Of a stretch of DNA of 64,000 nt, positions 33,174 through 40,986 are shown in pieces. The notes under the pieces were generated by a model. That model did not search any database, was not told where the DNA came from, and saw nothing but the letters and a program-made list of their open reading frames with translations. The stretch lies in the NCBI GenBank assembly GCA_007753915.1, contig CP036352.1:930001-994000 (forward strand), given 5' to 3'. Origin of the DNA: Phycisphaerae bacterium RAS2. GTDB lineage: Bacteria; Planctomycetota; Phycisphaerae; UBA1845; UTPLA1. A program made the position numbers and the translations under genes. The stretch's first letter is position 1; every line of letters starts with the position of its first letter.

Positions 33174-34388
33174 TTGGAATTCACACTCTGGACGTTGTTC
33201 GCCATCCAGATCGTGATTGTCTTCATGTGGGGATGGGGGCTTGGATGGGTCCGCCGCCTGCGCGACGACTCGGAGATGACGCTTGCGCCGCAGCCGGGCG
33301 AGACCAATGAAACGGGTCCACGGCTGACGGTGGTGATCGCGGCGCACAACGAACAGGAGCGGATTGAGCCGTGCCTGCGCCGGCTGCTCGCCCAGAATTA
33401 CGGCAACCTGCGCGTCACGGTGGTCAATGATCGCAGCGATGATCGAACGCGTGAGCGCGTGCTGGGCGTCATGGCCCAGGACCCGCGCGTCAGCCTGGTT
33501 GATATCACCGACTTGCCGGCGGGCTGGACCGGCAAGACGCATGCCCTCGCGCGCGGTGTTCGAGAGGCCGACGGCGAATACCTGCTCTTCACTGACTGCG
33601 ATTGTCGATTTGTGCCCGGAGCGCTGGCTGCCGTGATGCAGAAGGTCACGCGCGAGCAGCTGGAGTTCGTATCGCTTTGGCCGCGGCTGGACCTGGTCAG
33701 TCCGTGGGAGCAATCGGTGTCTCCGGCGGCCAGCTGGTTGCTGGGCTTGTGGGGTCTGTGGCTTTCGGCGCGAGGGTCGAGCAACTCGCAGGTCGAGCTG
33801 GGCAACGGCCAGTTCATGCTGTTTTCGCGCGCGGCGTACGAGCGCGTCGGCGGCCATGCGAGTGTGCGAGCCGAATTGGCCGAGGACATTATCCTCGCGA
33901 AGAAGGTCGCGGCGCTGGGGATTCGCCGATGGGCCGGATTGGGCAAGGGCTTGTATGTCACCTCGCGCGACAATTCCTTCGCCGCGATGTGCAATTCGTT
34001 GACGCGTGTCTTGATCGGCAGTTTGGTGCGCCCCTGGCGCATCGCCGTCAGCACGCAGCTTCTCATGGGCGGGGTCTGCTCACCTCTCCTGTTCATCCCG
34101 CTTGGGGTCTATCTCGGCATCACGCAGGAACTGACCATCGGCTGGCTTCACGCCGCCGTCTGCACCGTTCAACTGATGGCCATGCAGCAGGTTACGGGGC
34201 GGCTCTTCGCGATCACGCTTGAGCAGCAGCCGTCGTTCTGGTCGTTCCTGCGCGGCGCGGTGGTGTGCATGGGCATCGTTTTCTGGGCGCTGGCCGTCAT
34301 CTGCGGCTTGGGCCACGTTCGCTGGGGGAAGACCAGCTATCGTGTCCGTGGCTCGCGCATCATCGATGTCATCCCGGCTACGCACTAG
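33174..34388 (+). CDS. Membrane glycosyltransferase family 2 (HpnB-like)
   Basis: A 404-residue GT2 with membrane segments, similar to the hopanoid-associated HpnB and carotenoid glycosyltransferases. The GT-A core has TVVIAAHNEQERIEPCLRRLL, VVNDRSDDRTRERV, LLFTDCDCRFVPGAL for the metal motif (DCD), and AELAEDIILAKKV for the ED base. Flanking helices are at 1-22 (FTLWTLFAIQIVIVFMWGWG) and after residue 280 (LLMGGVCSPLLFIPLGVYLG, then FLRGAVVCMGIVFWALAVICGL). The start codon is TTG 33174 with AAGGAG eight bases before. It is divergent from the acyltransferase. Hopanoid or carotenoid glycosylation is likely but inferred. Confidence 0.88.
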   Translation: MEFTLWTLFAIQIVIVFMWGWGLGWVRRLRDDSEMTLAPQPGETNETGPRLTVVIAAHNEQERIEPCLRRLLAQNYGNLRVTVVNDRSDDRTRERVLGVMAQDPRVSLVDITDLPAGWTGKTHALARGVREADGEYLLFTDCDCRFVPGALAAVMQKVTREQLEFVSLWPRLDLVSPWEQSVSPAASWLLGLWGLWLSARGSSNSQVELGNGQFMLFSRAAYERVGGHASVRAELAEDIILAKKVAALGIRRWAGLGKGLYVTSRDNSFAAMCNSLTRVLIGSLVRPWRIAVSTQLLMGGVCSPLLFIPLGVYLGITQELTIGWLHAAVCTVQLMAMQQVTGRLFAITLEQQPSFWSFLRGAVVCMGIVFWALAVICGLGHVRWGKTSYRVRGSRIIDVIPATH

Positions 34389-34577
34389 GCCGGCGTTTGG
34401 CGTCACCCTCCCTGTTTCGTTAGAATGCTTTTCTCGATCGTGGGCGATTCCGCTCGCGTCGGGGCGGCTTCGTGTCCGTCGTTTGATGGTTGTCGGATGC
34501 GTTGCGTCTCTGGACGTTCATGGGTATCTGGACGGACGACGGCTTCTTGAGATTCTTCATTACGGTCAGGACGGGTC

Positions 34578-35438
34578 ATGGCAATTGAATCGGCGGTGGT
34601 GATCGGTTCGGGGACGATGGGCCGCGGCATCGCGCAGGTCTGCGCGACCGCGGGCCTGAAGACATGGGTCTATGACGCAAACGCGAAGCAGGTCGAGGCG
34701 GCGAAGGCCGAGATCGAAAAGAGCCTCGGCAAGCTCGTGGAGAAGGGCAAGCTTCCGGCGGACACGGCCGCGGCAGCCAAGGCAAACCTCAAGACCTGCG
34801 CCGCGCTCGGCGACATCGAATGGGCGAAGGTCGGCATCGTCATCGAGGCCATCTTCGAGCAGTTTGACGCCAAGGTCGCGTTGTACAAACAGGTTCAGCC
34901 GAACTTGAAACCCGACGCCATTCTCGCCAGCAACACCAGCAGCATCAGCATCACCAAACTGGCGGCGGCGACGGACCGGCCGGCGAAGTTCATCGGCATG
35001 CATTTCTTCAATCCGGTGCCGCTGATGAGCCTGGTTGAAGTGATCCGCGGCCTGGCGACGGACGACGCGACGGTGGAGACGGTCGAGGCGCTGGCGAAGC
35101 GCATGGGCAAGAACCCGCTGCGCTGCAACGACATGCCCGGCTTCGTCAGCAATCGCGTGTTGATGCCCCTGATCAACGAGGCGGCGTTCACCCTGATGGA
35201 GGGCGTGGCCGACGCGAAGACGATCGACGAGATCATGAAGCAGGGGTGCAACTTCCCGATGGGCCCGCTGACGCTGGCGGATTTCATCGGTGTTGACGTA
35301 TGTCTTAATATTCTCGACGTGCTGCACCGAGACCTGGGCGATCCGAAGTTCCGCCCGTGCCCGCTGCTGCGAAAAATGGTCGACGCCGGGCGAATGGGCC
35401 GCAAATCCGGCCGGGGGTTCCACGATTATTCAAATTGA
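34578..35438 (+). CDS. 3-hydroxybutyryl-CoA dehydrogenase
   Basis: A 286-residue NAD(P)-dependent dehydrogenase that interconverts 3-hydroxyacyl-CoA and acetoacetyl-CoA in butyrate or fatty-acid metabolism. The Rossmann loop is [20 protein letters not shown], the central motif is [21 protein letters not shown], and the catalytic pair appears in [17 protein letters not shown] (His) and [18 protein letters not shown] (Asn). The C-terminal dimerisation part ends with [13 protein letters not shown]. It is followed about 140 bases later by an enoyl-CoA hydratase, its pathway partner. Full length, nothing missing. Confidence 0.95.
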   Translation: MAIESAVVIGSGTMGRGIAQVCATAGLKTWVYDANAKQVEAAKAEIEKSLGKLVEKGKLPADTAAAAKANLKTCAALGDIEWAKVGIVIEAIFEQFDAKVALYKQVQPNLKPDAILASNTSSISITKLAAATDRPAKFIGMHFFNPVPLMSLVEVIRGLATDDATVETVEALAKRMGKNPLRCNDMPGFVSNRVLMPLINEAAFTLMEGVADAKTIDEIMKQGCNFPMGPLTLADFIGVDVCLNILDVLHRDLGDPKFRPCPLLRKMVDAGRMGRKSGRGFHDYSN

Positions 35439-35470
35439 TTGCGGAGCCGACGCGTGTCCTCTGACGGCCG

Positions 35471-35488
35471 CGCGGGCTGAAGCCCGCG
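35471..35488. repeat. REP-like hairpin between beta-oxidation genes
   Basis: CGCGGGCT at 35471-35478 pairs with AGCCCGCG at 35481-35488 over a two-base loop, and a related GAAGCCCGCGACTC follows about 25 bases on. It lies in the 142-base gap between the dehydrogenase and hydratase genes. It looks like a repetitive extragenic palindrome that may stabilise or end the first transcript. Confidence 0.7.
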
Positions 35489-35580
35489 GCTCGTTGGAAG
35501 CTAATCCGAAGCCCGCGACTCTTTGCGAGGCTCGATGATCGGAGCACGAGAGATCGTTTGACGCTGGAGGATGAAACGGC

Positions 35581-36375
35581 ATGAGCACCGAAGTGCTGTA
35601 TCAGCAGGAAGGCCCGATCGGGCGGATCACGTTCAACACCAGCGGGGGGATCAACCTTCTCTCCATGCCGACGATGGCGGCACTGGAGTCGCGGCTGGAC
35701 GAAGTGGCGTGCAACCCGCAGGTGCGCGTGTTGATTCTCACCGGCGAGGGCCGGACGTTCATGGCCGGTGCGGACATCGCGGAGATGAACACGGCCCCGG
35801 GCGATGCGGGGCGGGCGTTCAGCCAGCGCGGTCAGCGGTGCATGGCGCGGCTGGCGCGATTCGAGCAGGCGGTGACGATCGCGGCGATTAATGGGCCGGC
35901 GCTGGGCGGCGGCTGCGAGGTGGCGCTGGCGTGCGACCTTCGGATCATGTCGAGCGAGGCGACGATTGGATTCCCGGAAGTGAAGCTGGGGCTGATCCCC
36001 GGTTGGGGCGGCACGCAGCGAACGTTCGCACTGGTCGGCGGGGCGATGGCGCGGCGGCTGCTGTTCACCGGTCAGGCGTTGAACGGGCCGGAGGCGGTGG
36101 CGGCGGGGCTGGTGAGCGAGTCGGTCGCGCCGAATGAATTGATGACAAATGTCGAGACTTTGGTGAAGCAGATTCTGGCGAACGGGCCGAGTGCCGTGCG
36201 GCTGCTCAAGCGCGTGGTTTGCTCGGGCGAGGCGGCGTGGCTGGAAAAGGGCCTGCATTGCGAGGCCGACGCGTTCGGCGAGGCGTTCCTGGGTGAAGAG
36301 GGCCGCGAGGGCCTGCGGGCATTCATGGAGAAGCGCCCGCCGAAGTGGGCAGATAAGGGTTCGGCTATGGAATAG
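35581..36375 (+). CDS. Enoyl-CoA hydratase/isomerase
   Basis: A 264-residue crotonase-fold enzyme that hydrates trans-2-enoyl-CoA to 3-hydroxyacyl-CoA. The oxyanion and CoA loop is VLILTGEGRTFMAGADIAEM, the second oxyanion glycine is in AINGPALGGGCEVALACDLRI, and the catalytic glutamates are in FPEVKLGLIPGWGGTQR. Together with the dehydrogenase upstream it covers two successive steps of beta-oxidation or butyrate formation; no thiolase or acyl-CoA dehydrogenase is adjacent. GGAGG precedes the start, at about 35567. Confidence 0.95.
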   Translation: MSTEVLYQQEGPIGRITFNTSGGINLLSMPTMAALESRLDEVACNPQVRVLILTGEGRTFMAGADIAEMNTAPGDAGRAFSQRGQRCMARLARFEQAVTIAAINGPALGGGCEVALACDLRIMSSEATIGFPEVKLGLIPGWGGTQRTFALVGGAMARRLLFTGQALNGPEAVAAGLVSESVAPNELMTNVETLVKQILANGPSAVRLLKRVVCSGEAAWLEKGLHCEADAFGEAFLGEEGREGLRAFMEKRPPKWADKGSAME

Positions 36376-36440
36376 TCAACGCGCGGCTTGCGAGGGTTGA
36401 GTCGTAATCTTATTGCACGGTGATCACCGCTGGCGTTGAT

Positions 36441-36770
36441 ATGCTTCCTAACAGCCATGTAGCAATTGTCGATATCCAGAAGCTTCGTGATTACTGCCTG
36501 AATGCAGAACATCCGACCGGCAAGCACAAGGCTCGCGTGTTTGCTTCCGCCCTCGGCTTGACAGCCGATAATGCCGATGAACTTCGTGACGCGATACTCG
36601 AAGCGGCACGCTCGTTGCCCGCCACGCCGACCGAATCCGATAGATTCGGGCAGCGGTATGTGCTAGACTTTCATTGGCAAGGGAGTTCGGACGGGCCTGT
36701 AATCCGAACCGCGTGGATTATCCGATCCGATGATGGGATTCCACGGCTGACGACGTGTTTTGTGCTTTGA
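36441..36770 (+). CDS. DUF6883 family protein
   Basis: A 109-residue protein matching the DUF6883 pattern: LPNSHVAIVDIQKLRDYCLN, then HPTGKHKARVFASALGLTADNADELRDAIL and the closing FHWQGSSDGPVIRTAWII with FVL. Small members of this family occur beside DUF4926 proteins in cyanobacteria and other bacteria, which is also the case here, 18 bases downstream. The function is not known to me; a toxin-antitoxin or toxin-immunity-like pair has been suggested by arrangement only. An in-frame GTG at 36420 is an alternative start. Confidence 0.75.
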   Translation: MLPNSHVAIVDIQKLRDYCLNAEHPTGKHKARVFASALGLTADNADELRDAILEAARSLPATPTESDRFGQRYVLDFHWQGSSDGPVIRTAWIIRSDDGIPRLTTCFVL

Positions 36771-36788
36771 ACGGAAAACCGGGTCATC

Positions 36789-37007
36789 GTGAAAGAATCG
36801 ATCCATCTGCTTGACGTGGTCGCTTTGATCGAAGACTTCGCCGCGCGCGGGCTGGTCCGTGGCCAGGTCGGCACGGTCGTGGAAGTCCTCGCGCCCGACA
36901 CGTTCGAGGTTGAGTTCGCTGACGGACATGGCCGCGCATACGCCATGGCGGCCCTGAAAGCGAATCAACTGATGGTGCTGCATCACCAGCCGGTTTCCGC
37001 GGCCTAG
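36789..37007 (+). CDS. DUF4926 family protein
   Basis: A 72-residue SH3-like small protein with the DUF4926 pattern: HLLDVVALIEDFAARGLVRGQVGTVVEVL, then FEVEFADGHGRAYAMAAL. The start is GTG. It lies 18 bases after the DUF6883 gene in the same direction, so the two almost certainly form one transcript. Family members are widespread beside DUF6883 genes and lack an assigned activity; a partner or antidote role is inference. Confidence 0.8.
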   Translation: MKESIHLLDVVALIEDFAARGLVRGQVGTVVEVLAPDTFEVEFADGHGRAYAMAALKANQLMVLHHQPVSAA

Positions 37008-37073
37008 GCATTTGGCTTCGGTATCCAACTTTGGTTCGTGCCGGTTCGCCATTCGCTGCTCAATCAAGAAAAT

Positions 37074-37108
37074 CGGGGCAGGACAGATTCAAACTCTGCC
37101 CTGCCCCG
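37074..37108. terminator. Strong intergenic hairpin
   Basis: A 13-base stem (CGGGGCAGGACAG at 37074-37086, CTGCCCTGCCCCG at 37096-37108, one mismatch) encloses a nine-base loop, between convergent DUF4926 and DUF1264 genes. It lacks a good T-run on either side, so it may act as a weak bidirectional terminator or as a repeated hairpin element. Confidence 0.55.
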
Positions 37109-37159
37109 TGTTCATTTCATGCCTGGCGAAATTGAACTCGCCTGACGCGACGGATCGCC

Positions 37160-37960
37160 TTATCCCCCCGCGCCCTTCAGCTTCGTCGGCTCATCCTTGC
37201 CGCTCGCCGTCCAGCGGCGGCCGATTTCGCTCATCGACTTGGCCGGCGGCACTTGCGGCACTTCAAAGCCCATGAACTTGCGCCGCGCGCGAATCTCATC
37301 GGTCTTGATGTTGAACTGCGCATCGCGCTTGGCAATCAGCTTGTTATCAATTTGTCCGTCGCCGTTGGCCGACCACATCAGCAGCGGCTCGCCGGTGGGG
37401 TAGTCGGTCGTCGGGTCGGGCCAGGTGTGCCACGTCTTGCCCCAGGTGTTGATGAGGCCGGGGAAGATGTCGTCGCCCATCTTGGGCATGTCGGGGGCCA
37501 CGAGCTGACCGGAGAGGATTTCGTACGCGTGCGGGTGCCAGAAGCGCTTCTCCTCGGCGGGCAGCTTCTGATACGCCTCGTCGGTGATGATGTACTCGGT
37601 GCCGAGCAGCTTGGGGTTCGGTCCGCGCGTGTCGTAGATCACGCACTGGTGCAGATCGCCGCTCTTGGACTGCGGCGAGCAGTAGTGGTGCGCCTCGACC
37701 TGAAAGCCGGGCTTCTCCTTGGCGACGTGAAACGCGCACAGGTACAGGTGCATCTTGTTGACCGGTGCCCAGTTCTCGGCGTTGCGAGCCGATGCGCCGT
37801 GATCGTGAGCGTCTTTCTGGTCGCCGTGATTGTGCCCGGCGTGCTCGTCTTTCTGCTGCGCGCTCAAGAACGCGGGCGAAACAAGCGCCCAGAGAAACGC
37901 GCCGCAGACCAGGCTGCACAACGCGACACCGGTGGTGCGTACGGGAGTCGTGGCGGACAT
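37160..37960 (-). CDS. Exported DUF1264 (OBAP-like) protein
   Basis: A 266-residue protein with a Sec-type signal peptide (LCSLVCGAFLWALVSPAFLSAQQ) and a His-rich start of the mature part (HAGHNHGDQKDAHDHG, a likely metal-binding tail). The remainder is the DUF1264 domain, the same family as plant oil body-associated proteins: MHLYLCAFHVAKEKPGFQVEAHHYC, IYDTRGPNPKLLGTEYIIT, and WHPHAYEILSGQLVAPDMP. Its molecular function is unknown. The start ATG at 37960 has GGAGG before it. It stands alone and is convergent with the DUF6883/DUF4926 pair. Confidence 0.82.
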   Translation of the reverse strand: MSATTPVRTTGVALCSLVCGAFLWALVSPAFLSAQQKDEHAGHNHGDQKDAHDHGASARNAENWAPVNKMHLYLCAFHVAKEKPGFQVEAHHYCSPQSKSGDLHQCVIYDTRGPNPKLLGTEYIITDEAYQKLPAEEKRFWHPHAYEILSGQLVAPDMPKMGDDIFPGLINTWGKTWHTWPDPTTDYPTGEPLLMWSANGDGQIDNKLIAKRDAQFNIKTDEIRARRKFMGFEVPQVPPAKSMSEIGRRWTASGKDEPTKLKGAGG

Positions 37961-38219
37961 GGATTTCCTCCGTTGAAGTCGATTGCACGCGGAGAACCGA
38001 TCCTTCGCGTGCGTCGTTTGGGGGAATGTTACCGCCGCCGTTTGAAAATGCGAGCGTGGCATCGAAGGCATCATGCCTTGTTACAGGCAGCCAAAGCCCG
38101 GCGATCATAGCCCCGAGCGCCAGTCGCAGATTCGCCGTGGCGGACGAGTGGGCACCGAATTGCTGCCCAACACTCAACCCTACATAGGATGAAACTCGGA
38201 TTTCAACAGTGCAATGGCA

Positions 38220-38717
38220 TTAGATCGGCTGTCCCGTATCGATCCGCAGAACCGTCAGCTTGTCCGTCGATAGATCCAGCGTTGCCACCGTATGCGGCCG
38301 AGCGCGGTGCAGCGCGCCGGGGTTGATCACGCGGGTGCGACCGACCCGCGTGTCAGCATATCGATGGGTGTGGCCGTGCAGGATATAGTCGTACCGACCC
38401 GATTCGACCGCCGAGTGGAAACCGTCTTCGTGCCCGTGAAACACGGCGAAGGCTTTTCCGTCAAGCGCGAACGTGAGATCGCCTTCCGGCAAAGGGAGGC
38501 CGATGTCGCGGACGTACTTTCTCATTGCGGCGTCGGGATGATCGCAGTTGCCCCAGATAAAGCGACAGTTCAACCCGGCCAGCACATCGAGCACGCCGGT
38601 GCCGCAGAGGTCGCCGCAGTGGATGAACAGCTCCGCGCCGCGCCCGCGCAGGAGCTCCACCGCGCGTGAGGTGGCATCGGCGTCACCGTGGCTGTCGGAG
38701 AGGATTCCCAGAATCAT
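38220..38717 (-). CDS. YfcE-type metallophosphodiesterase
   Basis: A 165-residue calcineurin-like phosphodiesterase of the MJ0936/YfcE group, active on small phosphodiesters in vitro in studied members. Metal ligands are visible: the D and H of GILSDSHGD, the D of IHCGDLC, the N of WGNCD, then HGHEDG and HGHTHRYAD. Length is normal for the family. I placed the start at the ATG of MILGILSDSHG, since the upstream extension is not typical. It is divergent from the GTPase gene. The in vivo substrate is not known. Confidence 0.92.
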   Translation of the reverse strand: MILGILSDSHGDADATSRAVELLRGRGAELFIHCGDLCGTGVLDVLAGLNCRFIWGNCDHPDAAMRKYVRDIGLPLPEGDLTFALDGKAFAVFHGHEDGFHSAVESGRYDYILHGHTHRYADTRVGRTRVINPGALHRARPHTVATLDLSTDKLTVLRIDTGQPI

Positions 38718-38827
38718 GTCGTCGCTGCTTCTCCCCGGTAGATAGATCGGCAATGAAGCGGGTGCATCCATTCTACCTGCGCGGGGCGTGCTTTTGTACG
38801 CACGCGGCGCGGGTTAGGATGCCGTTC

Positions 38828-39841
38828 ATGGCTGTCAATCAATCACCGATGTACAACAAGGCCGAGGAGCGGTATCGCAACGCATCCTCGCCGGCGGAGA
38901 AGGTCGCGGCGCTCGAAGAGATGCTTCGGCTGGTGCCCAAACACAAGGCGAGCGAAAAGCTCCAATCGGCACTGAAGCAGAAACTCTCCGCGGCGCGTGA
39001 GACGGCTGCATCGGCGGCCGCACACAAACAACGATCCGGCGGCGGGCAGCACGACGCATTCAGCATCCCTCGGCAAGGGGCGGGTCAGGTCGTGCTGATG
39101 GGGGCGGCCAACGTCGGCAAGAGTTCGATCGTCGGCGCGCTGACCAGTGCAAAGGTGGAAATCGCCGAATACCCGTTCTCGACGCACGCGGCCGTGCCGG
39201 GCATGGCGCTGCATGAAGATGTGCCGATCCAGCTGGTGGACATGCCACCGATCATGGCGGGGCACGTGCAACCGGGGATGCTCGGAGCTTTTCGCGCGGC
39301 GGATGTGCTGCTGCTTACGGTGGACCTGTCCGCGATTGAATTGCTCGATCAATACGAACAGTGCATGGCGTTGCTTGCGGAACACGGCGTACGGCCCGTA
39401 TCGCAAGCGATTCTGGAGTTCGACGAAGACGAGTCGGCGGCCGTGCCGAAGCGCGCATTGCTTGTGGCGAACAAGTTGGACACGGCGGGGGCGAAGGACA
39501 ATCTAGACGGGTTTCGCGAATTGACGGGCTGCCCGCTGACGATCGTGCCGGTCTCGGCGACGAGCGGCGAGGGGCTGGCGCAGCTGATGGCTGCGGTGTT
39601 CGAAATGCTCAACGTGATCCGCGTGTATGCGAAGAAGCCCGGCAAGCCAGTCGATAAGTCGTCGCCGTTCATTCTTCCGGTTGGTGCAACGATCCACGAT
39701 ATGGCGGTGCACATTCACAAGGACCTCGCGGAGAAATTGAGCGGCGCGCGGATCTGGGGCGGAACCGTTCACGACGGGCAATTGGTGACGGGCACGCACG
39801 TGCTGACGGACAAGAACGTGGTAGAATTGCACGAGAAGTAG
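38828..39841 (+). CDS. OBG/DRG-like GTPase with TGS domain
   Basis: A 337-residue P-loop GTPase. An N-terminal helical part (MYNKAEERYRNASSPAEK) leads to G1 GAANVGKSSIVGAL, a switch region PFSTHAAVPGMA, then G3 as VDMPPIMAG, where the usual DTPG reads DMPP, G4 as VANKLDTAGA, G5 as PVSATSGEGLA, and a C-terminal TGS domain (VYAKKPGKPVDKSSPFILPVGATIHDMAVHIH, RIWGGTVHDGQ). DRG-type GTPases with TGS associate with ribosomes or RNA. ATG 38828 was chosen over upstream starts because AGGA lies nine bases before it. The altered G3 may slow GTP hydrolysis. Confidence 0.92.
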   Translation: MAVNQSPMYNKAEERYRNASSPAEKVAALEEMLRLVPKHKASEKLQSALKQKLSAARETAASAAAHKQRSGGGQHDAFSIPRQGAGQVVLMGAANVGKSSIVGALTSAKVEIAEYPFSTHAAVPGMALHEDVPIQLVDMPPIMAGHVQPGMLGAFRAADVLLLTVDLSAIELLDQYEQCMALLAEHGVRPVSQAILEFDEDESAAVPKRALLVANKLDTAGAKDNLDGFRELTGCPLTIVPVSATSGEGLAQLMAAVFEMLNVIRVYAKKPGKPVDKSSPFILPVGATIHDMAVHIHKDLAEKLSGARIWGGTVHDGQLVTGTHVLTDKNVVELHEK

Positions 39842-39913
39842 GGTGGGCACTGCCCGCCAATGGTCTGCGGGATGCGTCCAGAACGCACCCTTCGACTCAT
39901 CCGGAGTGGCATC

Positions 39914-40579
39914 ATGAAAAGAATCGCGGTCTGCTTGAGCGGCTGCGGCGTGTTTGACGGCGCCGAGATTCACGAGTCCGTGTTGACGTTGCTGGCCCTC
40001 GATCAGGCCGGGGCGAAAGCCGTGTGCTGCGCGCCCGACGTGCCGCAGGCCGGCATCGTCAATCACCTGACGAACGAGCCGGGCGAGGGATCGCGCAACG
40101 TACTGATTGAATCGGCCCGCATCGCCCGTGGAGAAATTCAGGACCTGAAGGAGGTCAACGCTGTCGACGTTGATGCGTTGATTTTCCCCGGCGGCTTTGG
40201 CGCGGCGAAGAACCTGTGCACGTTCGCCGTCGACGGCCCGAAATGCCGCGTCAATTCCGAAGTCGAGCGCCTCGTCACTGAAATGCTCACGGCAGGAAAG
40301 CCGATCGGCGCAATCTGCATCGCTCCGGCCATGCTGGCGCGATTCCTCGGAAGCAAGGGCATCCGCGCGAAACTCACGATCGGCGCGGACGCGGGCACGG
40401 CCGCCGCCATCGGCGAGATGGGCTGCGAACACGTTCGCTGCGCCGCGCGGGACATCGTGGTGGACGAAAAACATAAGATCGTGAGCACGCCCGCTTACAT
40501 GCTCGGCAAGGGCCCGGCCGAGGTCTTCGAGGGCATTCGCAAAACGGTGAATGAAGTGCTGCGCCTGTGTGGCGCATGA
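39914..40579 (+). CDS. elbB: ElbB-type glyoxalase / DJ-1 family
   Basis: A 221-residue DJ-1/PfpI-superfamily protein like E. coli ElbB, which has weak glyoxalase III activity and was linked to isoprenoid synthesis genetically. Seen are IAVCLSGCGVFDGAEIHESVLTLLALDQAGAKAVCCAPD at the start, the nucleophile elbow AICIAPAMLARFL with the catalytic-type Cys, and LIFPGGFGAAKNLCTFAVDG. I used ATG 39914 (MKRIAVCLSG), as the upstream extension is not family-like. It sits between the GTPase and a rhodanese gene on the same strand with short gaps. The in vivo substrate is uncertain. Confidence 0.9.
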   Translation: MKRIAVCLSGCGVFDGAEIHESVLTLLALDQAGAKAVCCAPDVPQAGIVNHLTNEPGEGSRNVLIESARIARGEIQDLKEVNAVDVDALIFPGGFGAAKNLCTFAVDGPKCRVNSEVERLVTEMLTAGKPIGAICIAPAMLARFLGSKGIRAKLTIGADAGTAAAIGEMGCEHVRCAARDIVVDEKHKIVSTPAYMLGKGPAEVFEGIRKTVNEVLRLCGA

Positions 40580-40637
40580 CGAGCAGGTCATCGGGCACGC
40601 CGCGACATCTTCGCGCGTGCTGAAGGGAGGAGATTGA

Positions 40638-40982
40638 ATGGGCGGAATCAACGCGGAGTGGGAGGTCAGCGTTCAGCAAACCCGTCAGATGCTGAATGAT
40701 CGCGACGGATTTGTGCTGCTCGACGTGCGCAATCCTGATGAGCATTCGACGTGCCGGATCGAGGGCGCTTTGCTGTTTCCGTTGTCGGACCTGGCGAATC
40801 GACTCGATGAGCTGCGCGACCTCGCCGAGGGAAAGACGGTCGTCGCGCATTGCCACCACGGAGGGCGAAGCCTCAAGGCCGCCGCGCTATTGCGTGAGGC
40901 CGGACTGGGGCCGGTGAAGAGCATGGCCGGCGGCATCGATGCCTGGTCGTTGGAGATTGATCCGTCGGTGCCGCGATACTGA
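40638..40982 (+). CDS. Rhodanese-domain sulfurtransferase
   Basis: A 114-residue single-domain rhodanese that transfers sulfur from thiosulfate or persulfide to acceptors. The active-site loop is VVAHCHHGGRSLKAAALLRE with the nucleophilic Cys, and the family start is WEVSVQQTRQMLNDRDGFVLLDVRNPDEH. It is preceded by GGAGG and lies about 60 bases after elbB. It has no signal peptide or membrane segment. It is convergent with the following radical SAM gene, five bases apart. Confidence 0.93.
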   Translation: MGGINAEWEVSVQQTRQMLNDRDGFVLLDVRNPDEHSTCRIEGALLFPLSDLANRLDELRDLAEGKTVVAHCHHGGRSLKAAALLREAGLGPVKSMAGGIDAWSLEIDPSVPRY

Positions 40983-40986
40983 CGCG

